A stretch of 64,000 nucleotides of DNA. Origin: Trinickia symbiotica. Lineage in GTDB: Bacteria > Pseudomonadota > Gammaproteobacteria > Burkholderiales > Burkholderiaceae. The stretch covers positions 219,656 to 283,655 of the forward strand of contig NZ_PTIR01000007.1 of the NCBI RefSeq assembly GCF_002934455.1, in the 5' to 3' direction. The notes under the pieces are model-generated. The model had not been told where the DNA came from, searched no databases, and saw only the letters and a program-made list of their open reading frames with translations. The position numbers were made by a program, and so were the translations under genes. Positions 1 through 8,968 of this stretch are shown one piece after another (position 1 is the first letter of the stretch; each line of letters starts with the position of its first letter).

Positions 1-1160
1 ATCGAGCCCGTGCGCGAGTTGAGCTTGCTCGCGCGATCGTGGAGCGCGCAAAGCGTCGTCACCACCGCATCGAGAATGCCTTCGGGAATTTCGTTGCCAT
101 CGCGATCGAGCACGGCGCCGTTCGTCATCAAATGGCCGACGTTGCGCACGAAAAGCAACGAGCGTCCATGCAAGGTCAGCGTCTTGCCGTCCGGCGTGCG
201 ATAGCTGCGGTCCGCGTTCAAGCGGCGCACGAACGTCTTGCCGCCCTTCGTGACCTCCTCGGTGAGCGTGCCCTGCATAAGGCCCAGCCAGTTGCGATAG
301 AGGGCGACTTTGTCGTCCGCGTCGACGGCGGCCACCGAGTCCTCGCAATCGATGATCGTCGTCACGGCGGCCTCGAGCAGCACGTCTTTCACATGCGCGG
401 GATCCGTGCGGCCGATCGGCGTCTCCTCGTCGATCTGAATCTCGATGTGCAACCCGTTGTGCTTCAGCAGGACGGCCGTCGGCGCATCGGGCTCGCCGAG
501 AAAGCCCACGAACTGGGCCGGCGTGGCGAGCTTCGTCGCGCCCTTCGCCGTGCTGACGGTGAGCACGCCATCGACTACCGCATAGCGCGTCGCGTCACGA
601 TGCGAGCCGTTCTCGAGCGGCGCGGCGCGATCGAGGAACGCGCGCGCGTATTGAATCACCTGTGTCCCGCGAATCGGGTTGTAAGCGCCACCCCGCGCCG
701 CGCCATTGTCCTCGGGCAATGCGTCGGTGCCGTAAAGCGCGTCATAGAGGCTGCCCCAGCGCGCGTTCGCCGCGTTGAGCGCATACCGGGCGTTCGAGAG
801 CGGCACGACGAGTTGTGGGCCGGCTTGCTCGGCGATCTCGACGTCGACGTTCGAGGTCGTCACCTGCACCCGCTGAGGCGCGGGTGCGAGGTAGCCGATC
901 TGCTCGAGGAAGGCGCGATAGGCATGCGGATCGGTCACGGGGCCGGGATGCGCGCGGTGCCACTCGTCGAGAGCCGTCTGCAGACGGTCGCGCTCCGCGA
1001 GCAGCGCGCGGTTTTTCGGCGCGAGATCGTGGACGATCGCCGAGAACCCTTGCCAGAATGCGTCGCGATCGACGCCGGTGCCGGGCAGCGCTTCGTCTTC
1101 GATGAAGCGGACGAGCGCGTCGTCGACGCGCAAGCCGTGAAGGTCGGTCAGATTGCTCAT
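1..1160 (-). CDS. glcB: Malate synthase G, N-terminal part (runs off the window)
   Basis: Condenses glyoxylate with acetyl-CoA to give malate, the step that brings glycolate-derived carbon into the TCA cycle. The frame is open from the start codon at 1160 to the window edge, giving about 386 residues of a family that is usually about 720 long. The N-terminus reads [19 protein letters not shown], and the conserved blocks [15 protein letters not shown] and [18 protein letters not shown] are typical of the monomeric G isoform rather than malate synthase A. It is the last visible gene of the glcDEFGB operon, so the glyoxylate made by GlcDEF is consumed by the same transcript. Only the left truncation, caused by the window edge, is missing. 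Confidence 0.93.
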   Translation of the reverse strand, partial: MSNLTDLHGLRVDDALVRFIEDEALPGTGVDRDAFWQGFSAIVHDLAPKNRALLAERDRLQTALDEWHRAHPGPVTDPHAYRAFLEQIGYLAPAPQRVQVTTSNVDVEIAEQAGPQLVVPLSNARYALNAANARWGSLYDALYGTDALPEDNGAARGGAYNPIRGTQVIQYARAFLDRAAPLENGSHRDATRYAVVDGVLTVSTAKGATKLATPAQFVGFLGEPDAPTAVLLKHNGLHIEIQIDEETPIGRTDPAHVKDVLLEAAVTTIIDCEDSVAAVDADDKVALYRNWLGLMQGTLTEEVTKGGKTFVRRLNADRSYRTPDGKTLTLHGRSLLFVRNVGHLMTNGAVLDRDGNEIPEGILDAVVTTLCALHDRASKLNSRTGS

Positions 1161-1197
1161 GATGGTCATGCGTATGGGGTTGTTGTTGAAGGGGGCC

Positions 1198-1611
1198 TCA
1201 GGCGGCACGCTGCGTGACGCTTGCGGCGCCGGCCTTGGCGATTTGCGCATCCTGGTCCGACTTCACGCCCGATACGCCGACCGCGCCGACGCACTGCCCA
1301 TCGACGACGATGGGCACCGCGCCTTCGAGCGTACCGGCGAGCGGCGCGCTGAGGAAGGCGTAGCGTCCGCCATTGATCATATCCTCATAAGCTTTCGATT
1401 CTCGCCGGCCGAGGGCCGAGGTACGTGCCTTCTCCGTCGACATATAAGCGCTGCTCGGCGGGGCGCCGTCGAGGCGCAGCAGGCCGAGCGGATGGCCGCC
1501 GTCGTCGACGACCGCGATCGCCACCGCCCAGCCGTGCCGTTCGGCTTCGGCGCGCGCCGCGGTGAGGATGTCGTTGACCTCGGCGACGCCGAGTACGGAT
1601 TTCGTATTCAT
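1198..1611 (-). CDS. glcG: GlcG / HbpS-like (DUF336) protein
   Basis: A 137-residue single-domain protein of the GlcG/HbpS family (PF03928). The conserved pattern is visible: [20 protein letters not shown] near residues 31-50, a central STEKARTSA helix, and the GAVGVSGV turn near the C-terminus. The E. coli homologue lies in the glc operon and its exact role is not settled; relatives bind haem or act as redox sensors. Here it lies 37 bases upstream of glcB and about 85 bases downstream of glcF, in the same orientation, which fixes it as a member of the glycolate operon. Confidence 0.88.
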   Translation of the reverse strand: MNTKSVLGVAEVNDILTAARAEAERHGWAVAIAVVDDGGHPLGLLRLDGAPPSSAYMSTEKARTSALGRRESKAYEDMINGGRYAFLSAPLAGTLEGAVPIVVDGQCVGAVGVSGVKSDQDAQIAKAGAASVTQRAA

Positions 1612-1695
1612 CTCGATTCTCTCTTTTCTCTTCGGACTACTGACTGATCTGGCGCGGGCGTCCGTGCTTGCCGATGTCGATCGACGAATCTCGAT

Positions 1696-2946
1696 TCAGG
1701 AGGACGCCAGCGATGCGTCGACGAGTTCGATCCAGTGCCGCACGGGCGTGCGGCCAGCACCGTTCAGATGCGTCTGGCAGCCGATATTGGCCGTCACGAT
1801 CGTGTCGGGACCGCCGGCTTCGAGCGCGTCGAGCTTATTGTCGCGCAACGTGCGGGCCAGTTGGGGCTCAGTGATCGAATAGGTGCCGGCCGAGCCGCAG
1901 CACAGGTGTCCGTCGGCCGTTTCGGTGAGATCGAAGCCGAGGCGCCGCAGCAGCGCTTCGACGCTGCCGCCGAGCTTTTGCGCGTGCTGCAGCGTGCACG
2001 GGCAATGCACGGCGATACGGCCCGCGCGGTGGGCGCGATCCTTCCCGGTCGAGCCGGGCGGCTGCAGCGCCTCGACGGGCTCGACCGCGAGGACTTCGAC
2101 GAGGTCGCGCGCAAGCTCGCTCACGCGTCGCGCTTTCGCCGAATAGGCCGCGTCGTCGCGCAACAGATCGCCGTACTCCTTGACGAAGGCGCCGCAGCCG
2201 CTCGCCGTCAGCACGATCGCTTCGGCGCCGGCCTCGATCGCCGGCCACCAGGCGTCGATGTTGCGCCGCGCGCGCTGTAGCCCGGCGTCCTGCGCGTTGA
2301 GATGATATTCGGCCGCGCCGCAGCAGCCGGCCTCGCGGGCGGGCTTCACGCTGATGCCGAGCCTGTCGAGCACGCGCGCGGCCGCCGCGTTCGTGTTGGG
2401 CGAGAGCGACGGCTGGACGCAGCCCTCGAGCAGCAGGACGCGCCGTGCATGCCGTACCGGCGGCCGCGGCAACGCGCGAGCGGCCGACGCGGGAATCTTC
2501 CGGCGCAGCGAGCCGGGCAAGAGCGGGCGCACCGCGCGGCCCGCCGTCAAAAGCTTGGCGAAGAGCGACGAGTTCGGCACGACGCGGCGCAAGCCGGCGC
2601 GAAGCAGCCGCTCTTTCACGGGACGCTCGCTGCGCCGTTCGACTTCGGCGCGGCCGATGTCGAGCAGCGTGTGATAGCGGACGCCCGACGGACAGGTCGT
2701 CTCGCAGTTGCGGCAGGTGAGGCAGCGGTCGAGATGGGTTTGCGTCGTGGCGCCGACCGGCTTGCCCTCGAGCAGCTGCTTGATCAGATAGATGCGGCCG
2801 CGCGGACCGTCGAGCTCGTTGCCGAGCACTTGATAGGTGGGGCAAGTCGCGTTGCAGAAGCCGCAATGGACGCAGGCTCGCAAGATCGCTTCGGCTTCGT
2901 CGGCCCGGGCGATCGACCGGGCTTCTTCACTCAGAGTGGTTTGCAT
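1696..2946 (-). CDS. glcF: Glycolate oxidase iron-sulfur subunit
   Basis: Electron-transfer subunit of the membrane-associated glycolate oxidase GlcDEF, which oxidises glycolate to glyoxylate. The 416 residues show two ferredoxin-type 4Fe-4S motifs in the N-terminal part (CVHCGFCNATCP near residue 26 and CLTCRNCETTCP near 75). Two CCG-domain cysteine clusters follow in the C-terminal half (GCCGAAEYH and CCGSAGTYS), the arrangement expected for GlcF and the related lactate oxidase subunits. It is encoded 71 bases after glcE on the same strand. The length is normal and no key cysteine is missing. Confidence 0.95.
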   Translation of the reverse strand: MQTTLSEEARSIARADEAEAILRACVHCGFCNATCPTYQVLGNELDGPRGRIYLIKQLLEGKPVGATTQTHLDRCLTCRNCETTCPSGVRYHTLLDIGRAEVERRSERPVKERLLRAGLRRVVPNSSLFAKLLTAGRAVRPLLPGSLRRKIPASAARALPRPPVRHARRVLLLEGCVQPSLSPNTNAAAARVLDRLGISVKPAREAGCCGAAEYHLNAQDAGLQRARRNIDAWWPAIEAGAEAIVLTASGCGAFVKEYGDLLRDDAAYSAKARRVSELARDLVEVLAVEPVEALQPPGSTGKDRAHRAGRIAVHCPCTLQHAQKLGGSVEALLRRLGFDLTETADGHLCCGSAGTYSITEPQLARTLRDNKLDALEAGGPDTIVTANIGCQTHLNGAGRTPVRHWIELVDASLASS

Positions 2947-3017
2947 CGATTTGGGTAATCGGATTCGGGTGTTCGCGTGGTCGTCTTTTCAGCCGCGGTG
3001 CGTTCAGCGCCGGGCGT

Positions 3018-4100
3018 TCAGAGTCCGGCGTAGAGGCGGCCGGGGTTGAAGATCCCGTGGGGATCGAGTTGCGCCTTCAACTGTCGATGAATGCGCAGGA
3101 GCGCGGGGGAAAGCGGCTCGAACGGTTCATCCACGAGCTCGGGCGTGAAGCAGGTGGCATGTCCGCCGAGCGCACGCACCGCATCGCGCACGACGCGGGG
3201 CGGCGCGTCGGTTTTGAGCCAGCGCTGCATGCCGCCCCAGTCGAGCAATGGCTTGCCCGGCAGTTCGACGAGCGGGGCCGAGGCAGGCACGGAGAGCCGC
3301 CAAAGCGGCTCGGGACGCGCGAAAAACGGCAAGGCGAACGCGCGCAGCGCGGCCCAGAACGCACCATCCGACACGACGCCGCCCAAGCGCGCCCGCGCGT
3401 CGCGCACCGAACCCGCGCCGCCTTCGAGCCGCAGCCGGAGCATGCCGTCGTCAAAGCAGGCGCCTGCGATCGGCACGCCTTCTCGCAGCCAGCCTGCCAG
3501 CTTGGGCAGGGCGGCCTCGGGCGGCATGTCGAGCGCGAGATCGGCCGTGGCGCGCGGCTTCGGCACGACTTTCAGCGAGACTTCGGTGATGATTCCGAGG
3601 CAGCCGAAGCTGCCCGCGAGAAGGCGCGAAACATCGTAGCCGGCGACGTTCTTCATGACCTGGCCGCCGAAGCGCAGGTGCTTGCCGTGACCCGTCACGA
3701 CGCGGCACCCGAGCACGTAATCGCGCACGGCGCCGGCCCATGGGCGGCGCGGCCCGGACAGGCCCGCGGCGACCATGCCGCCGACCGTTGCGCGGCCGTC
3801 GAACGTGGGAGGCTCGCAGGCCAGCATCTGCCCGGCTTCGTCGAGCGCGGCCTCGAGATCGGCGAGCCGTGTGCCCGCGCGAGCCGTGATGACGAGCTCG
3901 GTCGGATCGTAGCTGACGATGCCGGCGTGAGCGGTCGTATCGATCGGCACCGCGCGGCCGTCGTGCCCATCGACCGGTCGGCCGAGGAAAGCCTTCGTGC
4001 CGCCGCCGCGGATCGCGAGCGGCGTGCGCTTGTCGATGGCGGCGCGCACGGCTTCGACGAGCGCTTCGCTGCCGTCGGTCGAGTTGAACTCTCGTCGCAT
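3018..4100 (-). CDS. glcE: Glycolate oxidase FAD-binding subunit GlcE
   Basis: Second FAD-binding-type subunit of glycolate oxidase, 360 residues. I chose the ATG at 4100, which reads MRREFNSTDGSEAL, because it overlaps the glcD stop as TGATG. The longer open frame upstream to 4277 lies inside glcD and has no family character. The FAD-binding type 4 fold is seen in LAIRGGGTKAFLG, GATVGGMVAAGLSGPRR-like and MKNVAGYDVSRLLAGSFG segments. The C-terminus contains HRQLKAQLDPHGIFNPGRLY, typical of the VAO family. Translational coupling to glcD suits equal synthesis of the two subunits. Confidence 0.94.
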   Translation of the reverse strand: MRREFNSTDGSEALVEAVRAAIDKRTPLAIRGGGTKAFLGRPVDGHDGRAVPIDTTAHAGIVSYDPTELVITARAGTRLADLEAALDEAGQMLACEPPTFDGRATVGGMVAAGLSGPRRPWAGAVRDYVLGCRVVTGHGKHLRFGGQVMKNVAGYDVSRLLAGSFGCLGIITEVSLKVVPKPRATADLALDMPPEAALPKLAGWLREGVPIAGACFDDGMLRLRLEGGAGSVRDARARLGGVVSDGAFWAALRAFALPFFARPEPLWRLSVPASAPLVELPGKPLLDWGGMQRWLKTDAPPRVVRDAVRALGGHATCFTPELVDEPFEPLSPALLRIHRQLKAQLDPHGIFNPGRLYAGL

Positions 4101-5599
4101 CAGAAGCGCTCCAGCTCGCGGAACGGCACGTTGCCGTGGTGCACGTGCATGCCGCCGAACTCGGCGCAGCGATGCAGCGTCGGGATGTTCTTGCCCGGGT
4201 TCAAAAGGCGAGACGGATCGAATGCGGCCTTGACGGCGTGGAAGAACTCGATTTCGTCGCTCGAAAACTGCACGCACATGTGGTTGATCTTCTCGCGGCC
4301 CACCCCATGTTCACCGGTGATGCTGCCGCCCACGGCCACGCAGAGTTCGAGGATTTTGCCGGCCAGCGCTTCGGTGCGCTCGAGCTCGCCAGGTCGATTC
4401 GCGTCGAACAGGATCAACGGGTGAAGGTTGCCGTCGCCGGCATGAAAGACATTGGCGACGCGCAAGCCGTATTCGTCCGAAAGGGCCGCGATCCCTTTCA
4501 GCACGCCGGGCAACTCGCGGCGTGGAATCGTGCCGTCGATGCAGTAGTAATCGGGCGCTAGCCGGCCGACCGCGGGAAACGCGTTTTTGCGGCCCGCCCA
4601 AAGTCGCAGGCGTTCCGCTTCATCGCGCGCGATCCGGATTTCGACCGCGCCGGCGCTTGCCAGCAGCTCGCTCACGTGCGCCAGATCTTCGTCGACGTCG
4701 CTCGCCGCGCCGTCGAGCTCGCAAAGCAGAATCGCCGCGGCGTCGACGGGGTAGCCCGCATGGATGAAGTCCTCGGCGGCCCGGATGGCGAGGTTGTCCA
4801 TCATCTCGAGCCCGCCCGGAATGATGCCGGCGCCGATGATCCGGGCAACGGCGTTGCCGGCCGTCTCGACGTCGTCGAAGCTCGCCATCAGCATCTTTTG
4901 GCATTGCGGCTTGGGCAGCAGCTTGACCGTCACTTCGACGACGACGCCGAGCATGCCCTCCGAGCCCGTGAAGAGCGCGAGCAGGTCGAAGCCGGGACTA
5001 TCGAGCGATGCGGCGCCGAGCGTCATGCGTTCGCCGTCGATGGTGACGATGTCGACCGCGAGAATGTTGTGCACGGTGAGCCCGTACTTGAGGCAATGCA
5101 CGCCGCCAGCGTTCTCGGCGACGTTGCCGCCGATCGAGCAGGCGATTTGCGACGAAGGATCGGGCGCGTAATAAAGGCCGTACGGCGCGGCCGCCTGCGA
5201 GATCGCGAGATTGCGCACGCCGGGCTGAACCCGCGCGATACCGGCCGATGCATCGATCTCGAGAATGCGGTTGAACTTCGACATGGCGAGCAGGATGCCT
5301 TTTTCGAGGGGCAGCGCCCCGCCCGAGAGACCGGTGCCGGCGCCGCGCGCAACGACAGGCACGCCCCGCTTCGCGGCGAGCTCGAGCACGGCGCAGACCT
5401 CGTCGACCGTCTCGGGCAGCACGACGCAAAGCGGCACCGTGCGGTAGGCCGAGAGCCCATCGCACTCGTAAGGGCGCAGCCGTTCCGGCTCGTGCAGGAC
5501 TTCCATGGTCGGTGAAAGGCGATGCAGCGCGGCGATCAGCGCCTCGCGATCGACCGGCGGCAAGGCGCCGTCGATTCTTTCGTCATAGGTGAAGCTCAT
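4100..5599 (-). CDS. glcD: Glycolate oxidase catalytic subunit GlcD
   Basis: FAD-linked catalytic subunit of glycolate oxidase, 499 residues. The start is set at the ATG at 5599 (MSFTYDERIDGALPPVD), which has an AAGGGAA ribosome-binding site just upstream; the open frame continues to 5677 without family similarity. The FAD-binding type 4 domain is clear (VPVVARGAGTGLSGGALPL, GGNVAENAGGVHCLKYG), and the C-terminal oxidase domain has HAGDGNLHPLILFD and GEHGVGREK, which carry the substrate and flavin contacts of the family. It is the first gene of the operon. Its promoter region is shared with divergent glcC and carries two GntR-type palindromes. Confidence 0.96.
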   Translation of the reverse strand: MSFTYDERIDGALPPVDREALIAALHRLSPTMEVLHEPERLRPYECDGLSAYRTVPLCVVLPETVDEVCAVLELAAKRGVPVVARGAGTGLSGGALPLEKGILLAMSKFNRILEIDASAGIARVQPGVRNLAISQAAAPYGLYYAPDPSSQIACSIGGNVAENAGGVHCLKYGLTVHNILAVDIVTIDGERMTLGAASLDSPGFDLLALFTGSEGMLGVVVEVTVKLLPKPQCQKMLMASFDDVETAGNAVARIIGAGIIPGGLEMMDNLAIRAAEDFIHAGYPVDAAAILLCELDGAASDVDEDLAHVSELLASAGAVEIRIARDEAERLRLWAGRKNAFPAVGRLAPDYYCIDGTIPRRELPGVLKGIAALSDEYGLRVANVFHAGDGNLHPLILFDANRPGELERTEALAGKILELCVAVGGSITGEHGVGREKINHMCVQFSSDEIEFFHAVKAAFDPSRLLNPGKNIPTLHRCAEFGGMHVHHGNVPFRELERF

Positions 5600-5670
5600 T
5601 CGATGATGTTCCCTTGTGGTGCGAATGATTGTTGTACGGGGTTGCCCCATCTGTCCATGGGGAAGTCTGG

Positions 5671-5681
5671 TGGTCATACCA
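5671..5681. promoter_or_regulatory. Putative GlcC operator, copy 1
   Basis: The 11-base sequence TGGTCATACCA is a palindrome apart from its three central bases and fits the FadR-subfamily pattern T-G-GT-N3-AC-C-A. It lies in the glcD-glcC divergent region, 72 bases upstream of the glcD start, and an identical copy lies at 5778. Position and identity suggest GlcC binds both. Confidence 0.75.
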
Positions 5682-5777
5682 GTTTTTGGATGACCTCTTT
5701 GCGAGGATGGTCAGACGGCGCTTATCATTAGCGGCATGGGAGCGCGATGCAAACGCGTCGCCCAGATTGAGCGCAGG

Positions 5778-5788
5778 TGGTCATACCA
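5778..5788. promoter_or_regulatory. Putative GlcC operator, copy 2
   Basis: Second exact copy of TGGTCATACCA, 107 bases from the first. It ends at the base before the GTG start codon chosen for glcC (5789) and covers part of the candidate ribosome-binding site GCAGGTGG, so bound GlcC could also limit its own synthesis. Confidence 0.72.
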
Positions 5789-6559
5789 GTGGAACAGAGA
5801 CTCGAAGAGAGGGCGGCCAGGCGGGTCGCTGACGTCGTCGCTGAGCGGATCGAAACCTTGATCGTCGACGGCGTTTTGAAAGAAGGGCAGGCATTGCCGT
5901 CCGAGCGGCGCTTGACGGAGAAGCTCGGCGTTTCGCGTACCGCATTGCGCGAGGGGCTCAAGCTGCTGCGCGCGCGCGGCATCATCGAGACGGAGCAGGG
6001 GCGCGGCTCGTTCGTCGCGCGCCTCGCCTCGCGCGAACATACGACGCCGATGATGCATTTGCTTGCTTCGCAGCCGCGCACGCTCTACGACCTCTTCGAG
6101 GTGCGCGGGCTGCTCGAGGGCGAATCGGCGCGGCTTGCCGCGCTGCGCGGCACCTCCGCCGACTACGTGCTCATCAAGCGCCGGTACGAGGAAATGATCG
6201 ACACGAGTGCGGGCGAGCGCGACGCCGAGACGCATGCGCGTCTCGACCACGCGTTTCACCTTGCGATCTGCGAGGCGTCACATAACCCTATCCTCGTGCA
6301 TACGCTTCGTTCGCTGACGGACTTGCTCCTCAGTTCGGTCTTCGCATCGGTCAACAACCTGTATCACCGCGAAGCCGAAAAGCACACGATCGACCGGCAA
6401 CATGCCCGGCTTTACAACGCCGTCGTGGGCAAGATGCCCGAGCAGGCTCGGCGCGCGGCAAGCGACCATATCCGAACTGTGGCGCTCTGCCTGAGAGAGA
6501 TCGAGCAGGAAGAGCAGCGTCTCGTACGCTCGACGCTCAGGCTCGAAGGATGGAAGTAG
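5789..6559 (+). CDS. glcC: FadR-type transcriptional regulator of glycolate genes
   Basis: A 256-residue GntR regulator of the FadR subfamily. The winged helix is at the N-terminus (LPSERRLTEKLGVSRTALRE, then GIIETEQGRGSFV), followed by an all-helical FCD effector domain with the metal-ligand-type histidines in HARLDHAFHLAICEASHN and DRQHARLYNAV. It is transcribed away from glcDEFGB, the usual arrangement for GlcC, which activates the operon in response to glycolate. The start is uncertain: GTG at 5777 would place the operator inside the coding region, so GTG at 5789 (VEQRLEERAARR) is preferred. A LldR or PdhR-like role is less likely given the neighbours. Confidence 0.9.
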   Translation: MEQRLEERAARRVADVVAERIETLIVDGVLKEGQALPSERRLTEKLGVSRTALREGLKLLRARGIIETEQGRGSFVARLASREHTTPMMHLLASQPRTLYDLFEVRGLLEGESARLAALRGTSADYVLIKRRYEEMIDTSAGERDAETHARLDHAFHLAICEASHNPILVHTLRSLTDLLLSSVFASVNNLYHREAEKHTIDRQHARLYNAVVGKMPEQARRAASDHIRTVALCLREIEQEEQRLVRSTLRLEGWK

Positions 6560-6626
6560 CGCGCGAAGAGAGGGGCGGGCGCGCCGTCCGGGCACCGTGT
6601 TGGCCGATCGCACGATCGAAAACAAA

Positions 6627-6660
6627 GAGCCGCTTCCACCGTTTCCGGTGCAAGCGGCTC
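6627..6660 (-). terminator. Rho-independent terminator, minus-strand direction
   Basis: GAGCCGCTT and AAGCGGCTC form a 9-bp stem, extended by CACCG/CGGTG around a TTTC loop. On the minus strand the stem is followed by TTTGTTTTCG, while the plus side has no T-run. It would therefore end transcripts coming from the right, such as the small frame at 6678-6785, although it could also slow read-through from glcC. Confidence 0.6.
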
Positions 6661-6677
6661 GAACGACTGAGTCGGGA

Positions 6678-6785
6678 CTACTCGTTGACTACGTATTCGA
6701 TACCCCCGTTGGTCTCTTCGCTGCTCTGATACCCCGTTGCGCCTGACAGCCAGGCGGCGCCGACCTTCGGCGCCGCGGCCGCCAT
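6678..6785 (-). CDS. Possible 35-residue small protein
   Basis: A short minus-strand frame reads MAAAAPKVGAAWLSG then ATGYQSSEETNGGIEYVVNE. It stops 17 bases before the terminator hairpin at 6627-6660, which is what one expects of a real transcript end. I do not recognise the peptide, there is no strong ribosome-binding site before the ATG, and the upstream frame is closed by a stop nine codons earlier, so the start may be wrong or the gene may be a remnant. No signal peptide or membrane segment is visible. The support is positional rather than from homology. Confidence 0.3.
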   Translation of the reverse strand: MAAAAPKVGAAWLSGATGYQSSEETNGGIEYVVNE

Positions 6786-7269
6786 TCTGGACGCGAATGC
6801 TTTACATCAACTGCTGAATCGACATGGTCAGTACTGCCAACTACGAACTGCAACCCGTGTACTGCCGATCGCGCCCGCGTGAATCGACAACCTGTCGCGG
6901 CTGCGCGCTGCTGCCACTACTGAACTGCTTTTCGAACTGCTACTGCTGTTGGCATGGCCTTGATTTCCGGCACTGCTGAACTGCCCACGCGAGGGGAGCG
7001 CGCGGATGGGGTCGATGCCGCACCCCATGAGAAGAAGTGTAGTCGCGGGTCCGTTGGATCAATTCCTCGAAACGAGCGGTGTATGGTGCCCATTTCGATC
7101 GATTGCGGCGAACCCGTTGATGGGTCGCCCGTCACGGCCCCGATTGTCTAAGGGTATGTCCGGGTTGGGCGACTCCAGGTGAAGCACTCCAGATAAAATA
7201 TCGCGGCGGCTCGCCGGGTCGCGGCGGCGGGTCTTGGGTAGCAGTTCTCAACGTCGATAGAGGTACAAC
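6786..7269. other. Intergenic stretch with repeated ACTGC words
   Basis: No convincing gene is seen in this 480-base stretch. Between about 6808 and 6985 the word ACTGC occurs roughly nine times, mostly as GAACTGC or TACTGC, giving a low-complexity run unlike the flanking DNA. The last 130 bases hold the ltnD promoter region, with a purine-rich ribosome-binding site (AGAGGT) just before 7270. Confidence 0.4.
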
Positions 7270-8148
7270 ATGTCGAGAAATATCGGTGTCATCGGACTTG
7301 GCGCCATGGGCGCGGGCGTTGCACAGTCGCTGCTGCGCGCGGGCTTCGCGGCCCACGCGTGCGACCTGCGTCGCGACGCGCTCGATGCGTTCGCGGCGCA
7401 AGGCGGCGTAGCCTGCGCGACGCCGGCGGAACTGGGGCAGCGTTGCGAAGTGGTGCTGACGCTCGTCGTCAATGCGGCACAGACGGAAACAGTGCTCTTC
7501 GGCGAACAAGGCGCGGTGCCCGCGATGGCGCGCGGCGGTGTCGTGATCGCGAGCGCGACCGTGGGTCCGGAGTTCGCGGCTGCGCTCGGCAAGCGCGTCG
7601 AAGCGGCGGGCCTTCAGATGCTCGATGCGCCGGTTTCGGGCGGCGCCGCGCGGGCGGCGTCGGGCCAGATGACGATGATGACCTCGGGTCCGGCCGCCGC
7701 CTACGAGAAATGCGAGGATGTGCTGAGCGCGATCGCGACGAAGGTCTACCGGCTCGGCGCCGAGCACGGCATCGGCTCCAAGGTCAAGATCGTCAATCAG
7801 CTTTTGGCCGGCGTGCATATCGCGGCCGCGGCCGAGGCCATGGCGCTCGGCATCCGCGAAGGCGTCGACCCGCAAGCGCTTTACGAGGTGATTACGAACA
7901 GCGCCGGCAACTCGTGGATGTTCGAGAATCGCGTGCCGCATATTCTTGCCGGCGATTTCACGCCGCTTTCCGCGGTCGATATCTTCGTGAAGGATCTCGG
8001 CCTCGTTCTCGATACCGCGCGACGCAGCAAGTTTCCGCTGCCGCTCTCGGCGGCCGCGCACCAGATGTTCATGATGGCTTCGAGCGCGGGGCACGGGGGC
8101 GAGGACGATTCGGCCGTCATCAAGATCTTTCCCGGCATCATCGAATAG
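7270..8148 (+). CDS. ltnD: L-threonate-type 3-hydroxyacid dehydrogenase
   Basis: An NAD-dependent beta-hydroxyacid dehydrogenase of 292 residues. The Rossmann glycine motif [12 protein letters not shown] lies at residues 6-17, the substrate-binding DAPVSGGAA near 119-127, and the catalytic lysine K173 in the KIVNQ motif. Length and motifs fit the LtnD subgroup, which oxidises L-threonate to 2-oxo-tetronate, better than 3-hydroxyisobutyrate or tartronate semialdehyde dehydrogenases. The two downstream genes (otnI, denD) belong to the same C4-acid pathway, which supports the substrate assignment. An AGAGGT ribosome-binding site precedes the ATG. Confidence 0.82.
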   Translation: MSRNIGVIGLGAMGAGVAQSLLRAGFAAHACDLRRDALDAFAAQGGVACATPAELGQRCEVVLTLVVNAAQTETVLFGEQGAVPAMARGGVVIASATVGPEFAAALGKRVEAAGLQMLDAPVSGGAARAASGQMTMMTSGPAAAYEKCEDVLSAIATKVYRLGAEHGIGSKVKIVNQLLAGVHIAAAAEAMALGIREGVDPQALYEVITNSAGNSWMFENRVPHILAGDFTPLSAVDIFVKDLGLVLDTARRSKFPLPLSAAAHQMFMMASSAGHGGEDDSAVIKIFPGIIE

Positions 8149-8167
8149 CTATCCGAGGAACCGCACC

Positions 8168-8953
8168 ATGCCGCGCTTTGCTGCGAATCTGAGCTTGATG
8201 TACAACGAGGTTCCGTTTCTCGAACGCTTCGCCGCGGCGGCGAAGGACGGCTTCAAGGCGGTCGAGTACCTTTTTCCGTATGATTTTGCCGCGCCCGAAA
8301 TCAAGGCGCGGCTCGACGCGCATGGGCTCGTGCAGGCGCTTTTCAACGCCCCGCCCGGAGACTGGGCCAGCGGCGAGCGCGGTATCGCCGCGCTGCCGGG
8401 GCGCGAAGACGAGTTCGAGCGCGGTATCGAGACGGCGCTCGAGTATGCGGCCGTCATCGGCAACAAAAAGCTGCATGTGATGGCGGGGCTCGTCAGTGCC
8501 AACGACGATCGCGTCCGTCATCGAGACGTCTACCTGCGTAATCTCGAGCATGCGACAAAAGCGGCGCGTTCGGCTGGCATCACGATTCTGATCGAGCCCA
8601 TCAATACGCGCGACATGCCGGGATATTTTCTCAACCGCCAGGACGAAGGCCAGGCGATCCGCCGCGAGCTCGACGCGACGAATCTGCTCGTCCAGTTCGA
8701 CTGCTATCACTGCCAGATCATGGAGGGCGATCTCGCCGTGAAGCTCAAGCGCGATATCGGCGGCATCGGCCACATCCAGATTGCCGGGGTGCCGGAGCGG
8801 CACGAACCCGATACCGGCGAGATCAACTATCCCTATGTATTCGAATGCATCGACGCTCTCGGCTACGACGGATGGATCGGTTGCGAATATCGGCCGCGCG
8901 CGGGCACGTCCGAAGGGCTCAGATGGTTCGCGCCGTATCGCGGACACGCATAA
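8168..8953 (+). CDS. otnI: 2-oxo-tetronate isomerase (hydroxypyruvate isomerase-like)
   Basis: A 261-residue TIM-barrel sugar-phosphate-isomerase-type protein of the Hyi/OtnI family. It begins [20 protein letters not shown], and the metal-site and catalytic segments are visible ([15 protein letters not shown], with the first glutamate; [43 protein letters not shown] with the second glutamate). OtnI interconverts 2-oxo-tetronate isomers between the erythronate and threonate branches. It begins 20 bases after ltnD with GAGGA as ribosome-binding site and 16 bases before denD. Hydroxypyruvate isomerase remains possible, but the neighbours favour OtnI. Confidence 0.82.
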   Translation: MPRFAANLSLMYNEVPFLERFAAAAKDGFKAVEYLFPYDFAAPEIKARLDAHGLVQALFNAPPGDWASGERGIAALPGREDEFERGIETALEYAAVIGNKKLHVMAGLVSANDDRVRHRDVYLRNLEHATKAARSAGITILIEPINTRDMPGYFLNRQDEGQAIRRELDATNLLVQFDCYHCQIMEGDLAVKLKRDIGGIGHIQIAGVPERHEPDTGEINYPYVFECIDALGYDGWIGCEYRPRAGTSEGLRWFAPYRGHA

Positions 8954-8968
8954 CCAAGAGGACGCTCA

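Noticed and set aside
39..1217. A 392-codon plus-strand frame at the left edge
   Set aside because: It is antisense to glcB, whose N-terminus and malate synthase G blocks are clear on the minus strand.
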